A stretch of DNA of 64,000 nt from an uncultured Dehalococcoidia bacterium. Its GTDB lineage: Bacteria; Chloroflexota; Dehalococcoidia; Lucifugimonadales; UBA3495. The position numbers and the translations under genes were made by a program. The notes beneath the pieces are model-generated. The model made no database searches and was not told the DNA's origin. It was given only the letters and a program-made list of their open reading frames with translations. Numbering within the stretch: position 1 is the stretch's first letter; each line of letters opens with the position of its first letter. This document shows, one piece after another, positions 42,010-51,200 of this stretch. The stretch is from the NCBI GenBank assembly GCA_958296225.1, contig OY282456.1, positions 2,728,001 through 2,792,000 on the forward strand, in the 5' to 3' direction.

Positions 42010-42228
42010 TCAGGCAGGGATGGCAAGCATTTGCTCCAACTCCTCCGTCAGCTCAATAGGAGCGAAGTAACGGGCTGGAAACAGATAATCCTCGCCCGAC
42101 TCATCTATGACGCGAGTGAAGCCGTGCTTTGCCATATCCTCATCCGGCAAGGCACGGTAGATTTTGCGAACCTCAAGCGAAGCCTGATACTTCCCGTTGT
42201 CAATGCAGACAACATATTTTGAATACAT
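42010..42228 (-). CDS. Small protein, single-domain version of the 41352 gene product
   Basis: A 72-residue protein, MYSKYVVCIDNGKYQASLEV followed by RKIYRALPDEDMAKHG and TRVIDESGEDYLFPARYFAPIELTEEL. The family has a strand-helix-strand look with an invariant DESGEDYL. It is often found as a stand-alone protein of about 70 residues, so length is normal. Together with the adjacent glycohydrolase remnant it forms the duplicated copy of the 41170-41714 segment. Confidence 0.6.
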   Translation of the reverse strand: MYSKYVVCIDNGKYQASLEVRKIYRALPDEDMAKHGFTRVIDESGEDYLFPARYFAPIELTEELEQMLAIPA

Positions 42229-42328
42229 ATGCGTCCTATCCGCCATTTCGCATTTTGACGCCATGCGCCGGGAGTTGATTATAATGCGATAACAAGTCCC
42301 GGCGCAAGGGGGTTGACCGGCGGCCGGC

Positions 42329-44941
42329 CTACCCGAAATACCGCCCCAGCTCCTCCCGGTTCCGCTCCAGCCAGGCCACGTTGAGCGCGATGCGTTCCAG
42401 TGCCTGCCGTATCGTCCGCTCCGCTGCCGGCGTGGGGTGGGCCTCAAAGAAGGCGGCTACGTCGTCCCGCTGCTCTTTGCTGGTGAAGGCGTTGGTGATA
42501 GCTACCAGGCGCATCAGGCCGAATCCGCCGCTGCCGTAACGCCGGTCAAATTCGTCCCACTGCTCTTTCAGGAACTCCCAAGCCAGCGTGCGCCCTTTAT
42601 GGTTGGCCGCCACTGCCGATATTACAAAGATGGTGTCCTGGAGTCGCACGTCGTCGCTGAGGGCGCGGGCCAGCGTTTCCTGCAGCAGGTCTGCCTGCCG
42701 GAACCGGGCCAGGGACATCAGCAGGCGGATTTTCTCCTCGTGCAGTTCCGCGCCGCGTTCCAGCTCCCAGATGCGGTCGTACAGCGCGCGGTCGCCTTCC
42801 TGCGCCACCAGGCTGAACACCACGCCGCGCAGGTCGGGCCGCACATTGGCCGGGTCGGCCTGATACGCCTCAAACTGCGCCTGGGCCTGCGCGATTACAT
42901 CCGGGTCGCCATAGACGCCGGCCTGGCTGAGCACCGTGGAGCGCAGCAGCGAATCCAGGTGCCCTTCGCTGGCCCTAGCTTCCCAGCCCGAGCGTTGCGC
43001 CGCCGGCCCGAACAGCCGCCGCCCAAAGGCCCGGTACGATTCCAGATACGGCTCCTCCGCAATCAGACCCTCAATCTCCCGCAGGTTCGTCGCCAGGTCG
43101 CTCCACACCGAAGCATCCGTCTCATCCTGATACGATTCCGCCAGGGACAGAAAGCGCGTAACCGGCAGCAGCCCCGCCCGCGAAAGCGCGTAGGCGTCGT
43201 TCTGGATGCCCAGCCGGTCGGTAGCCGGCAGCGTCCGGCTGGCGACGACTCCCGCCAGTCGTTCCCGGTCCCTGTCGGTGTAATTCACCCGGTAAAACCC
43301 GGTCTGGTCGGGATTAACCTTGAACCAGTCCGGTTCCGGCGGCGCCGCAATCTGCACCGTAGCGCTCGCCGCGTCAACCAGCCGGGCCGTTATGGGAGCG
43401 CCGGCCGCCGTAACCGTCAGCGGCACCGGCCAGACCTGTTCCGCATCATCGCCCCCGGCGCCGCCCAGAGCCGAGTCGTACACGAACCGTTCCTGCCGCA
43501 CCTCCAGCGCCAGCCCGCCGTCGCCGGGACTGGCCGCCACGTCCAGCACCGGATACCCCGTCTGACCCGTCCAGCTGCTCATAATGCTGTTCACCGGCTG
43601 GCCGGATGATTCCTCCAGCGCCGTCCACAAGTCCGTCGTGCGGGCGTTCCGGTACGAGTGCCGGTTCAGGTAAATGTTCAGGCCGGTACGGAAGGCGCCC
43701 GGGGTGAGAAAATGCTCCAGCATCCGCAGCACCGAGCCGCCTTTGCTGTAACTGATGGCGTCAAAGAGCTGGCTGACCTCAGCGGGATTCGCCACTTCCT
43801 GCTCAATGGGGTGGGAGTTTTTCAAGCCGTCCAGGTTGAAGGCGCGGTTGGTGTCCATATTGACGAACTGCGTCCACATCGACCATTCGGGGAAAAGCCA
43901 ATCCACGGCTTTGGTGCCTACCCAGGTGGCGAAACTTTCGTTGAGCCAGAGGTCGTCCCACCATTCCATCGTAACCAGGTCGCCAAACCACATATGGGCC
44001 ATTTCGTGCGCCACCACCTCGGCCACCCGCTGGCGGGTGCCGGCCGACGAATTCTCCGGGTCCACCAGCAGGGCGGTTTCCCGGTAGGTAACGCAGCCCC
44101 AGTTCTCCATTGCCCCGGCGGCAAAGTCGGGTATCGCCAGGTGGTCCAGCTTGGGCAGCGGGTAGGGAATGCCGAAATAGTCGTTAAAGAACGACAGCAG
44201 CTTGACCGACGTGTCCAGGGCGAATTGCCCCTGCGCCTCTTTGCCCCGCGTCATCCAGATGCCGACCCGCGTACCGTCGGCCGCCTCTTTCGCAATGTGC
44301 GTCAGGTCGCCGATGACAAAGGCGAGCAAGTAGGTGGACATAACCGGCGTGGTGTCAAAAACCAGCGTCTTGACGCCCGGCGCGCCGCCCTCCCGCTCCG
44401 CGATGATGGGCGTGTTGGACACGGCCTGCATCGCGTCGGGAATGTTCAGCGTAACCTGAAAGGTGGCTTTCACCGCCGGCTCGTCCCAGCAGGGCAGGGC
44501 CCGGCGGGCGTCGGTGGCCTCGAATTGAGTGGTGGCCAGATAGGCCGTTTCGCCCTCCGGGTTGGTGTACTGGCTGCGGTAAAACCCGCGCAGCTTGTCG
44601 TTCAGCTCGCCCGTGTAAGACATCCGCAGCTGCCGGTTGCCCGCCGGCCCGTCGGCCGGCGGGCCGGGGATGGCGATAGCAGCCGTCTCCGCATCGGCGT
44701 CGTAGGCGATGCCGGCGGCGGCTTGCGCGTGTTCCCCGTCGCTGTCAGTCCAGCTCACCGACACGGATTTAATGTCAATCTCGGCGCAGTTCAGGACGAT
44801 TTCCGCAGTGCCCGGCTCCATCCGCACGGCAATATCCACCTCGCCGGCAAAGGTGAAGTCGTCAAAGTTGGGAGTCAGGGTCAGGTCGTAATGGATAGGG
44901 CGAACATTGTCGGGCAAGACAACGGCAGCAGTGGACGGCAT
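42329..44941 (-). CDS. pepN: M1 family aminopeptidase (aminopeptidase N-like)
   Basis: An 870-residue zinc aminopeptidase. The substrate-binding GAMEN motif is in AAGAMENWGCVTY. The zinc site is VVAHEMAHMWFGDL followed by NESFATWVG, giving His, His and Glu ligands. Domain order is the usual: N-terminal beta saddle (about 1-200), thermolysin-like catalytic domain (about 200-450), beta sandwich, then a large helical ERAP1-type C-terminal domain (about 540-860). GGAGG precedes the ATG. It removes N-terminal residues from peptides in the cytoplasm. It is closer to the eukaryote-type puromycin-sensitive form than to E. coli PepN by layout. Confidence 0.95.
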   Translation of the reverse strand: MPSTAAVVLPDNVRPIHYDLTLTPNFDDFTFAGEVDIAVRMEPGTAEIVLNCAEIDIKSVSVSWTDSDGEHAQAAAGIAYDADAETAAIAIPGPPADGPAGNRQLRMSYTGELNDKLRGFYRSQYTNPEGETAYLATTQFEATDARRALPCWDEPAVKATFQVTLNIPDAMQAVSNTPIIAEREGGAPGVKTLVFDTTPVMSTYLLAFVIGDLTHIAKEAADGTRVGIWMTRGKEAQGQFALDTSVKLLSFFNDYFGIPYPLPKLDHLAIPDFAAGAMENWGCVTYRETALLVDPENSSAGTRQRVAEVVAHEMAHMWFGDLVTMEWWDDLWLNESFATWVGTKAVDWLFPEWSMWTQFVNMDTNRAFNLDGLKNSHPIEQEVANPAEVSQLFDAISYSKGGSVLRMLEHFLTPGAFRTGLNIYLNRHSYRNARTTDLWTALEESSGQPVNSIMSSWTGQTGYPVLDVAASPGDGGLALEVRQERFVYDSALGGAGGDDAEQVWPVPLTVTAAGAPITARLVDAASATVQIAAPPEPDWFKVNPDQTGFYRVNYTDRDRERLAGVVASRTLPATDRLGIQNDAYALSRAGLLPVTRFLSLAESYQDETDASVWSDLATNLREIEGLIAEEPYLESYRAFGRRLFGPAAQRSGWEARASEGHLDSLLRSTVLSQAGVYGDPDVIAQAQAQFEAYQADPANVRPDLRGVVFSLVAQEGDRALYDRIWELERGAELHEEKIRLLMSLARFRQADLLQETLARALSDDVRLQDTIFVISAVAANHKGRTLAWEFLKEQWDEFDRRYGSGGFGLMRLVAITNAFTSKEQRDDVAAFFEAHPTPAAERTIRQALERIALNVAWLERNREELGRYFG

Positions 44942-45248
44942 CGGGCTTTCCTCCGGGACGGGCAGCGCCAGTAAAGTAGCGCCAGTTTATCATAACTGCC
45001 GGCCCCCGCTCCGGGCCGCCGGTGATTTGCCCCGGGTGCGGGCCCCATCCCCGACCAACGCAATCCGGCCCGTCCGGTGCGCCCGGCAAAATGCCGCCGG
45101 CTGCCCGAAATTGGATAAAGACCGTCTAAACCGTCTTGCGCCCTGCCGCCCGGTGCGGAATAATTAACCCGTTCCTGATTCCCCGTAACGGCTTGCGCTT
45201 GCGCCCACGCCGCCGGTGTCTTATGCCAGCGTTTTATGCCAGCGTCTT
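44942..45248. other. Divergent intergenic region
   Basis: No gene seen in these 307 bp between divergent pepN and the antiporter. Close to the antiporter start, from about 45219, a 13-bp unit with TTATGCCAGC is repeated twice and a third TTATG provides the likely start codon. Promoters for both genes must lie here, but none is clear. Confidence 0.4.
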
Positions 45249-46886
45249 ATGATTGATACTGCTCTCCTCTCCCTGGGCCTCCTGATAATTGTGGCCAAAC
45301 TTGCCGAAGGCGTCTGTCGCCGCTTTCGGCTCAACTCAATCGTTGCTTATACCGTCACCGGCGTCATCCTCGGCCCGGTACTGGGCCTGGTTCATCTTGA
45401 CCACGAGCTCCATCTTATCCTCACCATCGGCATCTTCGTTTTCTTCTTCCTGATTGGCCTCGACGAAATCGACATTTCCAGCTTCGTCGCCAGCCTCCGC
45501 GGCCGCTATTTCATCGCCGCCATCCTGTCGGCGCTCATCTCCCTGCTGGCGGCCTTCCTGGTCACTTCCGACCTGGTCTATGATTTCCGCTTGGGTCTGG
45601 GGTTCGGCGATGCCCTGGCGCTGGCCGGCGTGCTGTCGCTGACCAGCCTGGGCATTGTGGCCAAAGTCCTCTCCGACGACGGACGCCTCAAAGAACCCAT
45701 CGGACTGCAAATCTTCACCACCGTAATCATCGCCGAGTTGCTGACTCTGCTGGTAATCGGCTTCCAAATCAGCGGCACGGGACGCAGCCTCGGCATAGTT
45801 CCGGTGCTCATTCTAATCGGTCAAATGGCCGGCTTCACGGTAGTAACCTGGTTCCTGTCTTCCAAAGTCATTCCCCGCGTTATACTGCTGCTGGAACGGG
45901 TTCTGAATGTGCCGCATCTTTCCTTCGGCCTCTTCCTGGGCTGCCTCTTTCTGGTGGTAATCGGCGCCGAGGCCATCGGGCTGCACGGCACCCTCGGCGG
46001 CCTGCTCTTCGGCGCCTGCCTCTCGCAGCTCCCTTACCAGGTGCGCCGCGATATGATGCCCGGCCTGCGCAGCGCCGCCCATGGCCTGTTCATTCCCCTC
46101 TTCTTCGCTTCCGCCGGCCTCCACCTGAGCCTGTCTTTTATTAATCTGCCTCCCTTGACCGTCGCGGCCCTGGTGCTCGCGCCCCTGGCCGGCAAGTTCG
46201 TCGGGGCCTGCATCGGCGCCTACGCCACCCGCCTGAACGCTCCCCTGGCCACGGCGGCCGGCCTGATGGCTAAAGGCGTGGCCGAAATCGCCCTGCTGCT
46301 GGTGCTCGTCGAAAGCGGCGTTATCGGACGCGATGTTTTCTCGCTGCTGGTGCTGGTAATGTTCGGTTACATTCTGCTGATGCCGCCGGCCATCAGTTTC
46401 GCCGTCCGCCGGGCCAGTCGTCGCGGGCAATCCGCGTCCCGCGGCCTCTCCCGCTCCCTGCCCGCCAGCATGGCCCATTTTGCCCTGGATAACTTCACCG
46501 TGGGCGACATCATGGACCGCTCGCGCAACCATCCCGGCTCCAGTCTGTCCGTCCGCGGTTTCACCGAACGCTGGATTGTTCCCCACGAGCAGGATTACGT
46601 GGTGGCCGACCGGGGCAGCTACCAGGGCATCCTGTCCCTGCGTATGCTCCGTTATCTCCCCAAAAGGGAATGGGCGGAGACGCCCCTGAGCCGGGTTCTC
46701 CGCCGCGATACTCCCCAAGCCTGGCACGACGAATCAATCGAGGACGCCCTGCAAAGAATGACCGAAACCGCCCTGAACGCCCTCCCGGTTCTGGAACGCG
46801 ACACCGAAAAGTTCCTCGGCTCCGTAACCAGCCACGAAATCCTGGCCCTGATGATTACGGAAGTGGAACCGGAAGGCGATATCTGA
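45249..46886 (+). CDS. Kef-type cation:proton antiporter with C-terminal CBS pair
   Basis: A 545-residue CPA2 family transporter. About twelve hydrophobic segments cover residues 1-390, including AYTVTGVILGPVLGLVHLDHELHLILTIGIF and GLHGTLGGLLFGACLSQL. The C-terminal 130 residues form a CBS-domain pair (FTVGDIMDRS..., TPLSRVLRRDTPQAWHDESIEDALQRM, NALPVLERDTEKFLGSVTSHEIL), suggesting regulation by adenine nucleotides or ionic strength rather than the KTN/TrkA domain of KefB/C. The start is set at the ATG beginning MIDTALLSLGLL; a longer start at 45216 falls in the microrepeat. Confidence 0.88.
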   Translation: MIDTALLSLGLLIIVAKLAEGVCRRFRLNSIVAYTVTGVILGPVLGLVHLDHELHLILTIGIFVFFFLIGLDEIDISSFVASLRGRYFIAAILSALISLLAAFLVTSDLVYDFRLGLGFGDALALAGVLSLTSLGIVAKVLSDDGRLKEPIGLQIFTTVIIAELLTLLVIGFQISGTGRSLGIVPVLILIGQMAGFTVVTWFLSSKVIPRVILLLERVLNVPHLSFGLFLGCLFLVVIGAEAIGLHGTLGGLLFGACLSQLPYQVRRDMMPGLRSAAHGLFIPLFFASAGLHLSLSFINLPPLTVAALVLAPLAGKFVGACIGAYATRLNAPLATAAGLMAKGVAEIALLLVLVESGVIGRDVFSLLVLVMFGYILLMPPAISFAVRRASRRGQSASRGLSRSLPASMAHFALDNFTVGDIMDRSRNHPGSSLSVRGFTERWIVPHEQDYVVADRGSYQGILSLRMLRYLPKREWAETPLSRVLRRDTPQAWHDESIEDALQRMTETALNALPVLERDTEKFLGSVTSHEILALMITEVEPEGDI

Positions 46887-46978
46887 GGCCGGAGCCGGTC
46901 AGTCTGGCAGCGCCACACCCCCGGATTACTGAGGATTACTGAGCCGGAGGTTCCGGCGGGTCTTGCCGCGCGTCAATG

Positions 46979-47569
46979 TTAATTATTCGCCCCCAACGCC
47001 CGCGCGAAAATCGGCCCCAGCTCAATTGCGACGCCGGGCATTGCATCCGAAACCGGCACATCAGCGACGGTGAACACGCGGGCCGGCGTGAGCGCGCCGC
47101 CGGCGCCGGTGTAGCAGGCGGCCGTCCGGGCGTCCAAATCCACAATCCAGACCTCCCGCACGCCGGCACTGAGATAGACCGGCCGCTTTTCATTAAAGTC
47201 GCGCCGGCGGGTGGAATCAGACAATATCTCCACTACCACATCCGGCGCGCCGGTAACGCCATGGCCGTCAAAAATATGTCGCCGCGCGTTGGATACAAAC
47301 AGCAGGTCGGGCTGGTAAGTGTTGAACTCGTCAACGGCTGCATCGTAAGGCGCGATGCGAACCTCGCCGATGCCAAGAGCGCGGGTCTGCATTAGCAGCG
47401 CGGCCCCCATTTCCAACGCAAAAACTTGATGCGGGTCGTCAGGGCCGGCCATTTCAACCAGCTCTCCGTTAACCAGCTGGTAGCGCGGCCCGTCCGGAAC
47501 CGGCGGCGTCAGCGCCATATAATCCGCGTTGGTCAGCCTGGCGCGGGGCTTTGCCGTGGGCGGTATCAT
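46979..47569 (-). CDS. Uma2 family endonuclease-fold protein, copy 2
   Basis: A 196-residue Uma2 (DUF820) protein with PD-(D/E)XK layout: YQPDLLFVSNARRHIF, then PDVVVEILSDSTRRRDFNEKRPVYLSAGVREVWIVD. It supplies the Asp and Glu plus a downstream Lys. The family is abundant in Cyanobacteria and Chloroflexota, and its role is unknown. It is a tandem duplicate of the gene at 47620, nearly identical at both ends but different at residues about 36-75. Confidence 0.85.
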   Translation of the reverse strand: MIPPTAKPRARLTNADYMALTPPVPDGPRYQLVNGELVEMAGPDDPHQVFALEMGAALLMQTRALGIGEVRIAPYDAAVDEFNTYQPDLLFVSNARRHIFDGHGVTGAPDVVVEILSDSTRRRDFNEKRPVYLSAGVREVWIVDLDARTAACYTGAGGALTPARVFTVADVPVSDAMPGVAIELGPIFARALGANN

Positions 47570-47619
47570 CAGGTTGCCTCCATCAATCCAATAGACGCGG
47601 CCGGCCGGATGCTGTTCGC

Positions 47620-48207
47620 TTACAAATCTGCCAACGCCCGCGCGAAAATCGGCCCCAGCGCCACGGCGACGCCGGGCATTGCATCCGAAACCAGCACATC
47701 ATCGCCGGTGAACACGCGGGCCGGCGTGAGCGCGCCGCCGGCGCCGGTGTATATGGCTACTGTCCGGGCGTCCAAATCCACAATCCAGACCTCCCGCACG
47801 CCGGCGCTGAGATAGACCGGCAGCTTTTCATTAAAGTCGCGGCGGCGGGTGGAATCAGACAATATCTCCACTACCACATCCGGCGCGCCGGTAATACCAT
47901 GGACGTCAAAAATATGTCGCCGCGCGTTGGACACGAATAGCAGGTCGGGCTGATAGGTGTTGAACTCGTCAATGTGCACGTCGTAGGGTGCGCCAAAGAT
48001 TTCGCCGATGCCAAGCGCGTTAACCTGCGTTCCCAGAGGCAAAAACAGCTGAAACAGGAAAACTTGATGCTGGAAAATGGCGCCGGCCATTGCAATCAGT
48101 TCTCCATTAATCAGCTGGTAGCGCGGCCCGTCCGGAACCGGCGGCGTCAGCGCCATATAATCCGCGTTGGTCAGCCTGGCGCGGGGCTTTGCCGTGGGCG
48201 GTATCAT
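47620..48207 (-). CDS. Uma2 family endonuclease-fold protein, copy 1
   Basis: A 195-residue paralogue with the same N-terminal 31 residues as its neighbour (MIPPTAKPRARLTNADYMAL onward) and a nearly identical C-terminal half (PDVVVEILSDSTRRRDFNEKLPVYL, ALGPIFARAL). The segment in between (MAGAIFQHQVFLFQLFLPLGTQVNALGIGEIFGAPYDVHI) is unrelated in detail to the equivalent part of copy 2. The leader upstream of each start is also almost the same. Probably one transcript, 50 bp apart. Function unknown. Confidence 0.85.
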   Translation of the reverse strand: MIPPTAKPRARLTNADYMALTPPVPDGPRYQLINGELIAMAGAIFQHQVFLFQLFLPLGTQVNALGIGEIFGAPYDVHIDEFNTYQPDLLFVSNARRHIFDVHGITGAPDVVVEILSDSTRRRDFNEKLPVYLSAGVREVWIVDLDARTVAIYTGAGGALTPARVFTGDDVLVSDAMPGVAVALGPIFARALADL

Positions 48208-48239
48208 CAGGTTGCCTCCATCTGCCGGCCGTGCGCAAA

Positions 48240-49943
48240 TTACACTGCCGGCCGCAAATCCTCAATTCGCAGATAAGGTTTCCGCTCGCCGCGATAGCTG
48301 TTGTCTTCCGCCAGCTGGAACACCAGGTCCACCGCGTCGTAGCCGCCCCAATCTCCGGCGTGGTTCCAAAAGAGCGCGTCGCTGCTGCGTCCTCCGCTGC
48401 TGACCTGCAGCTTAAGGTGCTGGCCGTTCGCGCCCACGTAGCCCCAATTGAGCACGCGGGCGCGGCGGGTGAGGTAACGGGGCGCCGGGTTAGCTTTGCC
48501 GAAGGGCTCCAGTTGGTCGCAAAGCCGGGCCAGGGCCGGCTTTAGCAGCTCGTCCAGCGTGCCCTCGGCGTGGATTTCCAGCGTCGGCTCCGGGCCGAAC
48601 AGCCCCAGCTCCGCGCTGGCGATGCCTTCCAGACGTTCCGCTACCCGCTGCAAGTCGGCGTTGCGAACCGTGAACCCGGCGGCGGCCTGGTGCCCGCCAT
48701 AGCGAACCAGCAGGTCGCTGCATTGCGCGATGGCGTTGATGAGGCTGAAATCCCCCGCGCTGCGGGCGCTGGCTACCAGATGGTCAGCATCGGCGCGGGC
48801 CAGGGCTATCGCCGGGCGGTTGAACAGCTCGGCCAGCCGTCCCGCCACCAGTCCGTTGATTCCGGGCGTGTAAGCGTCATTATGGCTGATGATGATAGCC
48901 GGCGGCGTCCCCGCGCCGGCCAGCGCCTGCCCGATAGCCACCTCACAAGCGTAGGCGGTCAGCTCCCGCCGGCGCGTATTGTACCGTTCCAGTTGCGCCG
49001 CCAGCCGTTCCCCTTCGCGCGCATCCCGGGTCAGCAGCAGGTTCAGCGCGGTTTCCGGGTCTTCCATCCGCCCTGCCGCGTTGAGCCGGGGCGCAATCTG
49101 GAACGCGATATGCTCCGCCCGGATGGGGCGCTGGTACAGCCTTGCCTGTTGCAGCAGCGCGCGCAGGCCGGGCCGTCTGGTATTTGCCAGCTCTGCCAAT
49201 CCTTGCTGCACCAGATAGCGGTTCTCGTCGCGCAGGGGCACCAGGTCGGCCACCGTGCCCAGGGCGGCCAGTTCCAGCAAGGACGGGTCAGCCGGCTCTC
49301 CCCGGTATTCCAGCAGCGCGCTGGCGAGTTTGTACGCGATGCCGGCGCCGCACAGCTCCGGGTACGGGTAAGCATTGCCCGGCATCCGTGGGTTGACGAT
49401 GGCCATGGCATCGGGGCGGCGCGGCGGCGGCGCGTGGTGGTCGGTTATCACCACGTCGGCGCCATAGCGGGATGCCAGGGCAACCTCGCCGGCATTGCTG
49501 ATTCCGCAGTCCACCGTTACGATGAGGGAAGTTCCCTGCGCCGCCAGCCGTTCCACCGCCCCCGGCGTCATGCCGTGTCCTTCTGCCACCGGGTGGGGCA
49601 GATAGGGAATCACCCGCGCGCCCAGCCGCTCCAGCGTTTCGCTCAATATGGCGGTGCCGGTGATGCCGTCAACGTCAAAGTCGCCGAACACGGCCACCGT
49701 TTCCCCGGCGCCGACCGCGGCGGCCAGGCGGGGCAGGGCGTCGTCAATGCCGGCCAGCAGCCCGGGAGCGTAAGGCAGTCCGGCCGGGTTCAGGAACTGC
49801 TCCAGTGCGCCGGCGTCGCCGATGCCGCGCGACAGCAGCAGCTGCACGGCGGCGGCCGGCAGCCCGGCGGGGAGCCGGTGCCCGCTCACCGCCGGCGGCA
49901 GCAGCCACCGCTTGGGCGGGGGGCTGTGCCGTCGGGTGGTCAC
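48240..49943 (-). CDS. recJ: Single-stranded-DNA-specific exonuclease RecJ
   Basis: A 567-residue DHH-family exonuclease acting 5' to 3' in recombination and repair. Metal-binding motifs are VFGDFDVDGITGTAIL (motif I), VTVDCGISN (motif II) and VVITDHHAPP (the DHH motif). SHNDAYTPGINGLVAGRLAELFNRPAIAL and RYGGHQAAAGFTV are the DHHA1 domain, and the end is an OB-like domain. The start is GTG overlapping the fabF stop (GTGA), so it follows fabF in the same operon. Confidence 0.95.
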   Translation of the reverse strand: MTTRRHSPPPKRWLLPPAVSGHRLPAGLPAAAVQLLLSRGIGDAGALEQFLNPAGLPYAPGLLAGIDDALPRLAAAVGAGETVAVFGDFDVDGITGTAILSETLERLGARVIPYLPHPVAEGHGMTPGAVERLAAQGTSLIVTVDCGISNAGEVALASRYGADVVITDHHAPPPRRPDAMAIVNPRMPGNAYPYPELCGAGIAYKLASALLEYRGEPADPSLLELAALGTVADLVPLRDENRYLVQQGLAELANTRRPGLRALLQQARLYQRPIRAEHIAFQIAPRLNAAGRMEDPETALNLLLTRDAREGERLAAQLERYNTRRRELTAYACEVAIGQALAGAGTPPAIIISHNDAYTPGINGLVAGRLAELFNRPAIALARADADHLVASARSAGDFSLINAIAQCSDLLVRYGGHQAAAGFTVRNADLQRVAERLEGIASAELGLFGPEPTLEIHAEGTLDELLKPALARLCDQLEPFGKANPAPRYLTRRARVLNWGYVGANGQHLKLQVSSGGRSSDALFWNHAGDWGGYDAVDLVFQLAEDNSYRGERKPYLRIEDLRPAV

Positions 49944-51199
49944 AAACCGGGGCGGGTCAGGACAATCACCGAGTTATGCCCGCCGAAGCCAAAGGAGTTG
50001 CTGAGGACTACGTTAAGCTCGGCCGGCCGGCTGGCGTTGGGCACATAGTCCAGGTCGCATTCGTCGTCCGGGTCGTCCAGGTTGATGGTGGGCGGCATTA
50101 GTCCTTCGCGCAGCGCCACCGTACACAGGGCGGCCTCTAGCGCGCCGCCGGCGCCCAGCAGGTGGCCCGTCATGCTTTTCGTGCTGCTCACCGGGATGCG
50201 GTAGGCGTCATCGCCCAGCGCCAGTTTCAGCGCCTTGGTTTCGTGCCAGTCGTTCAGCGGCGTGGAAGTGCCGTGGGCGTTGAGATAGTCAACGTCGGCC
50301 GGCGACAGTTGGGCCGCGTCTAGGGCGGCGGTAACGGCGGCGGCGGCGCTCTGGCCGGTCGGGTTCGGCTCGGTGAGGTGATGGGAGTCGCTGGTGGCCG
50401 CATAGCCGCGCAGTTCCGCCAGGGGTTCGGCGCCCCGCGCGGCGGCGTGCTCCGCGCTCTCCAGCGCCAGCACCGCCGCGCCTTCCGCCAGCACGAAACC
50501 GTCGCGGTGGCGGTTAAAGGGCTGGCTGGCGCGCCGGGGGTTGTCGTTCTGGCGGGAGAGCGCGCGCAGGGCGTTGAACCCGGCCACCGACAGCGGGGCA
50601 ATGGGCGCTTCCGCCCCGCCGGCCAGCACCACCTGCGCCTGGCCGTGGCGTATCAACTCCCAGCCGGTCCCGATGGCGTCGGCGCCGCTGCTGCACGATG
50701 ACGTGATGCAGTAGTTTGCCCCCATCGCCCCCGTAACCATCGACACCTGCGCCGACCCCATGTCCGCCAGCATCATCGGGATGAGAAAAGGCGTAACCCG
50801 CCGGGGGCCGCGTTCCAGAAGCACCTGATGCTGTCCGGTCAGCGTGCCGATGCCGCCGATGCCGCTGCCGATGACCACGTGGACGCTGTACCGGTCCATC
50901 TCACGGGGGTTGAGGTTGGCTTGCCGGCAGGCTTCCTGCGCCGCCACGGCGGCGAACTGGGCAAAACGGTCCATCCGGCGCGCCTCTTTGCGATCCAGGT
51001 AGTTTTCGGGATTAAACCCCTTGACCTCGGCGGCGAACCGGGTGTCAAACGCCTCGGCGTCAAAACTGGTAATGTAGTCAATACCCGACCGGCCGGCGGC
51101 GATGGCGTCCCAGCTGTCGGATATGTTGAGTCCCAGCGGGCTGACCATCCCCAAGCCCGTTACCACCACCCGACGGTCAGTTGCGCCGTTGCCGGTCAT
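49940..51199 (-). CDS. fabF: Beta-ketoacyl-ACP synthase II, copy 1
   Basis: A 419-residue KAS II that elongates acyl-ACP with malonyl-ACP. The nucleophile Cys is in ITSSCSSGADAI, the two catalytic His in NAHGTSTPLND and SSTKSMTGHLLGAGG, and NSFGFGGHNSVIVL closes the active site. It begins RRVVVTGLGMVSPLG, standard for the family. The gene lies 1 bp after the B12-radical SAM gene, so the two are likely co-transcribed. A second fabF is at 57389; the window holds no acpP or fabG directly beside either. Confidence 0.96.
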   Translation of the reverse strand: MTGNGATDRRVVVTGLGMVSPLGLNISDSWDAIAAGRSGIDYITSFDAEAFDTRFAAEVKGFNPENYLDRKEARRMDRFAQFAAVAAQEACRQANLNPREMDRYSVHVVIGSGIGGIGTLTGQHQVLLERGPRRVTPFLIPMMLADMGSAQVSMVTGAMGANYCITSSCSSGADAIGTGWELIRHGQAQVVLAGGAEAPIAPLSVAGFNALRALSRQNDNPRRASQPFNRHRDGFVLAEGAAVLALESAEHAAARGAEPLAELRGYAATSDSHHLTEPNPTGQSAAAAVTAALDAAQLSPADVDYLNAHGTSTPLNDWHETKALKLALGDDAYRIPVSSTKSMTGHLLGAGGALEAALCTVALREGLMPPTINLDDPDDECDLDYVPNASRPAELNVVLSNSFGFGGHNSVIVLTRPGL

Positions 51200-51200
51200 A

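Noticed and set aside
44942..45248. tRNA or other small RNA gene in the pepN/antiporter gap
   Set aside because: No GTTCRANNC loop, acceptor pairing or other RNA signature could be drawn.
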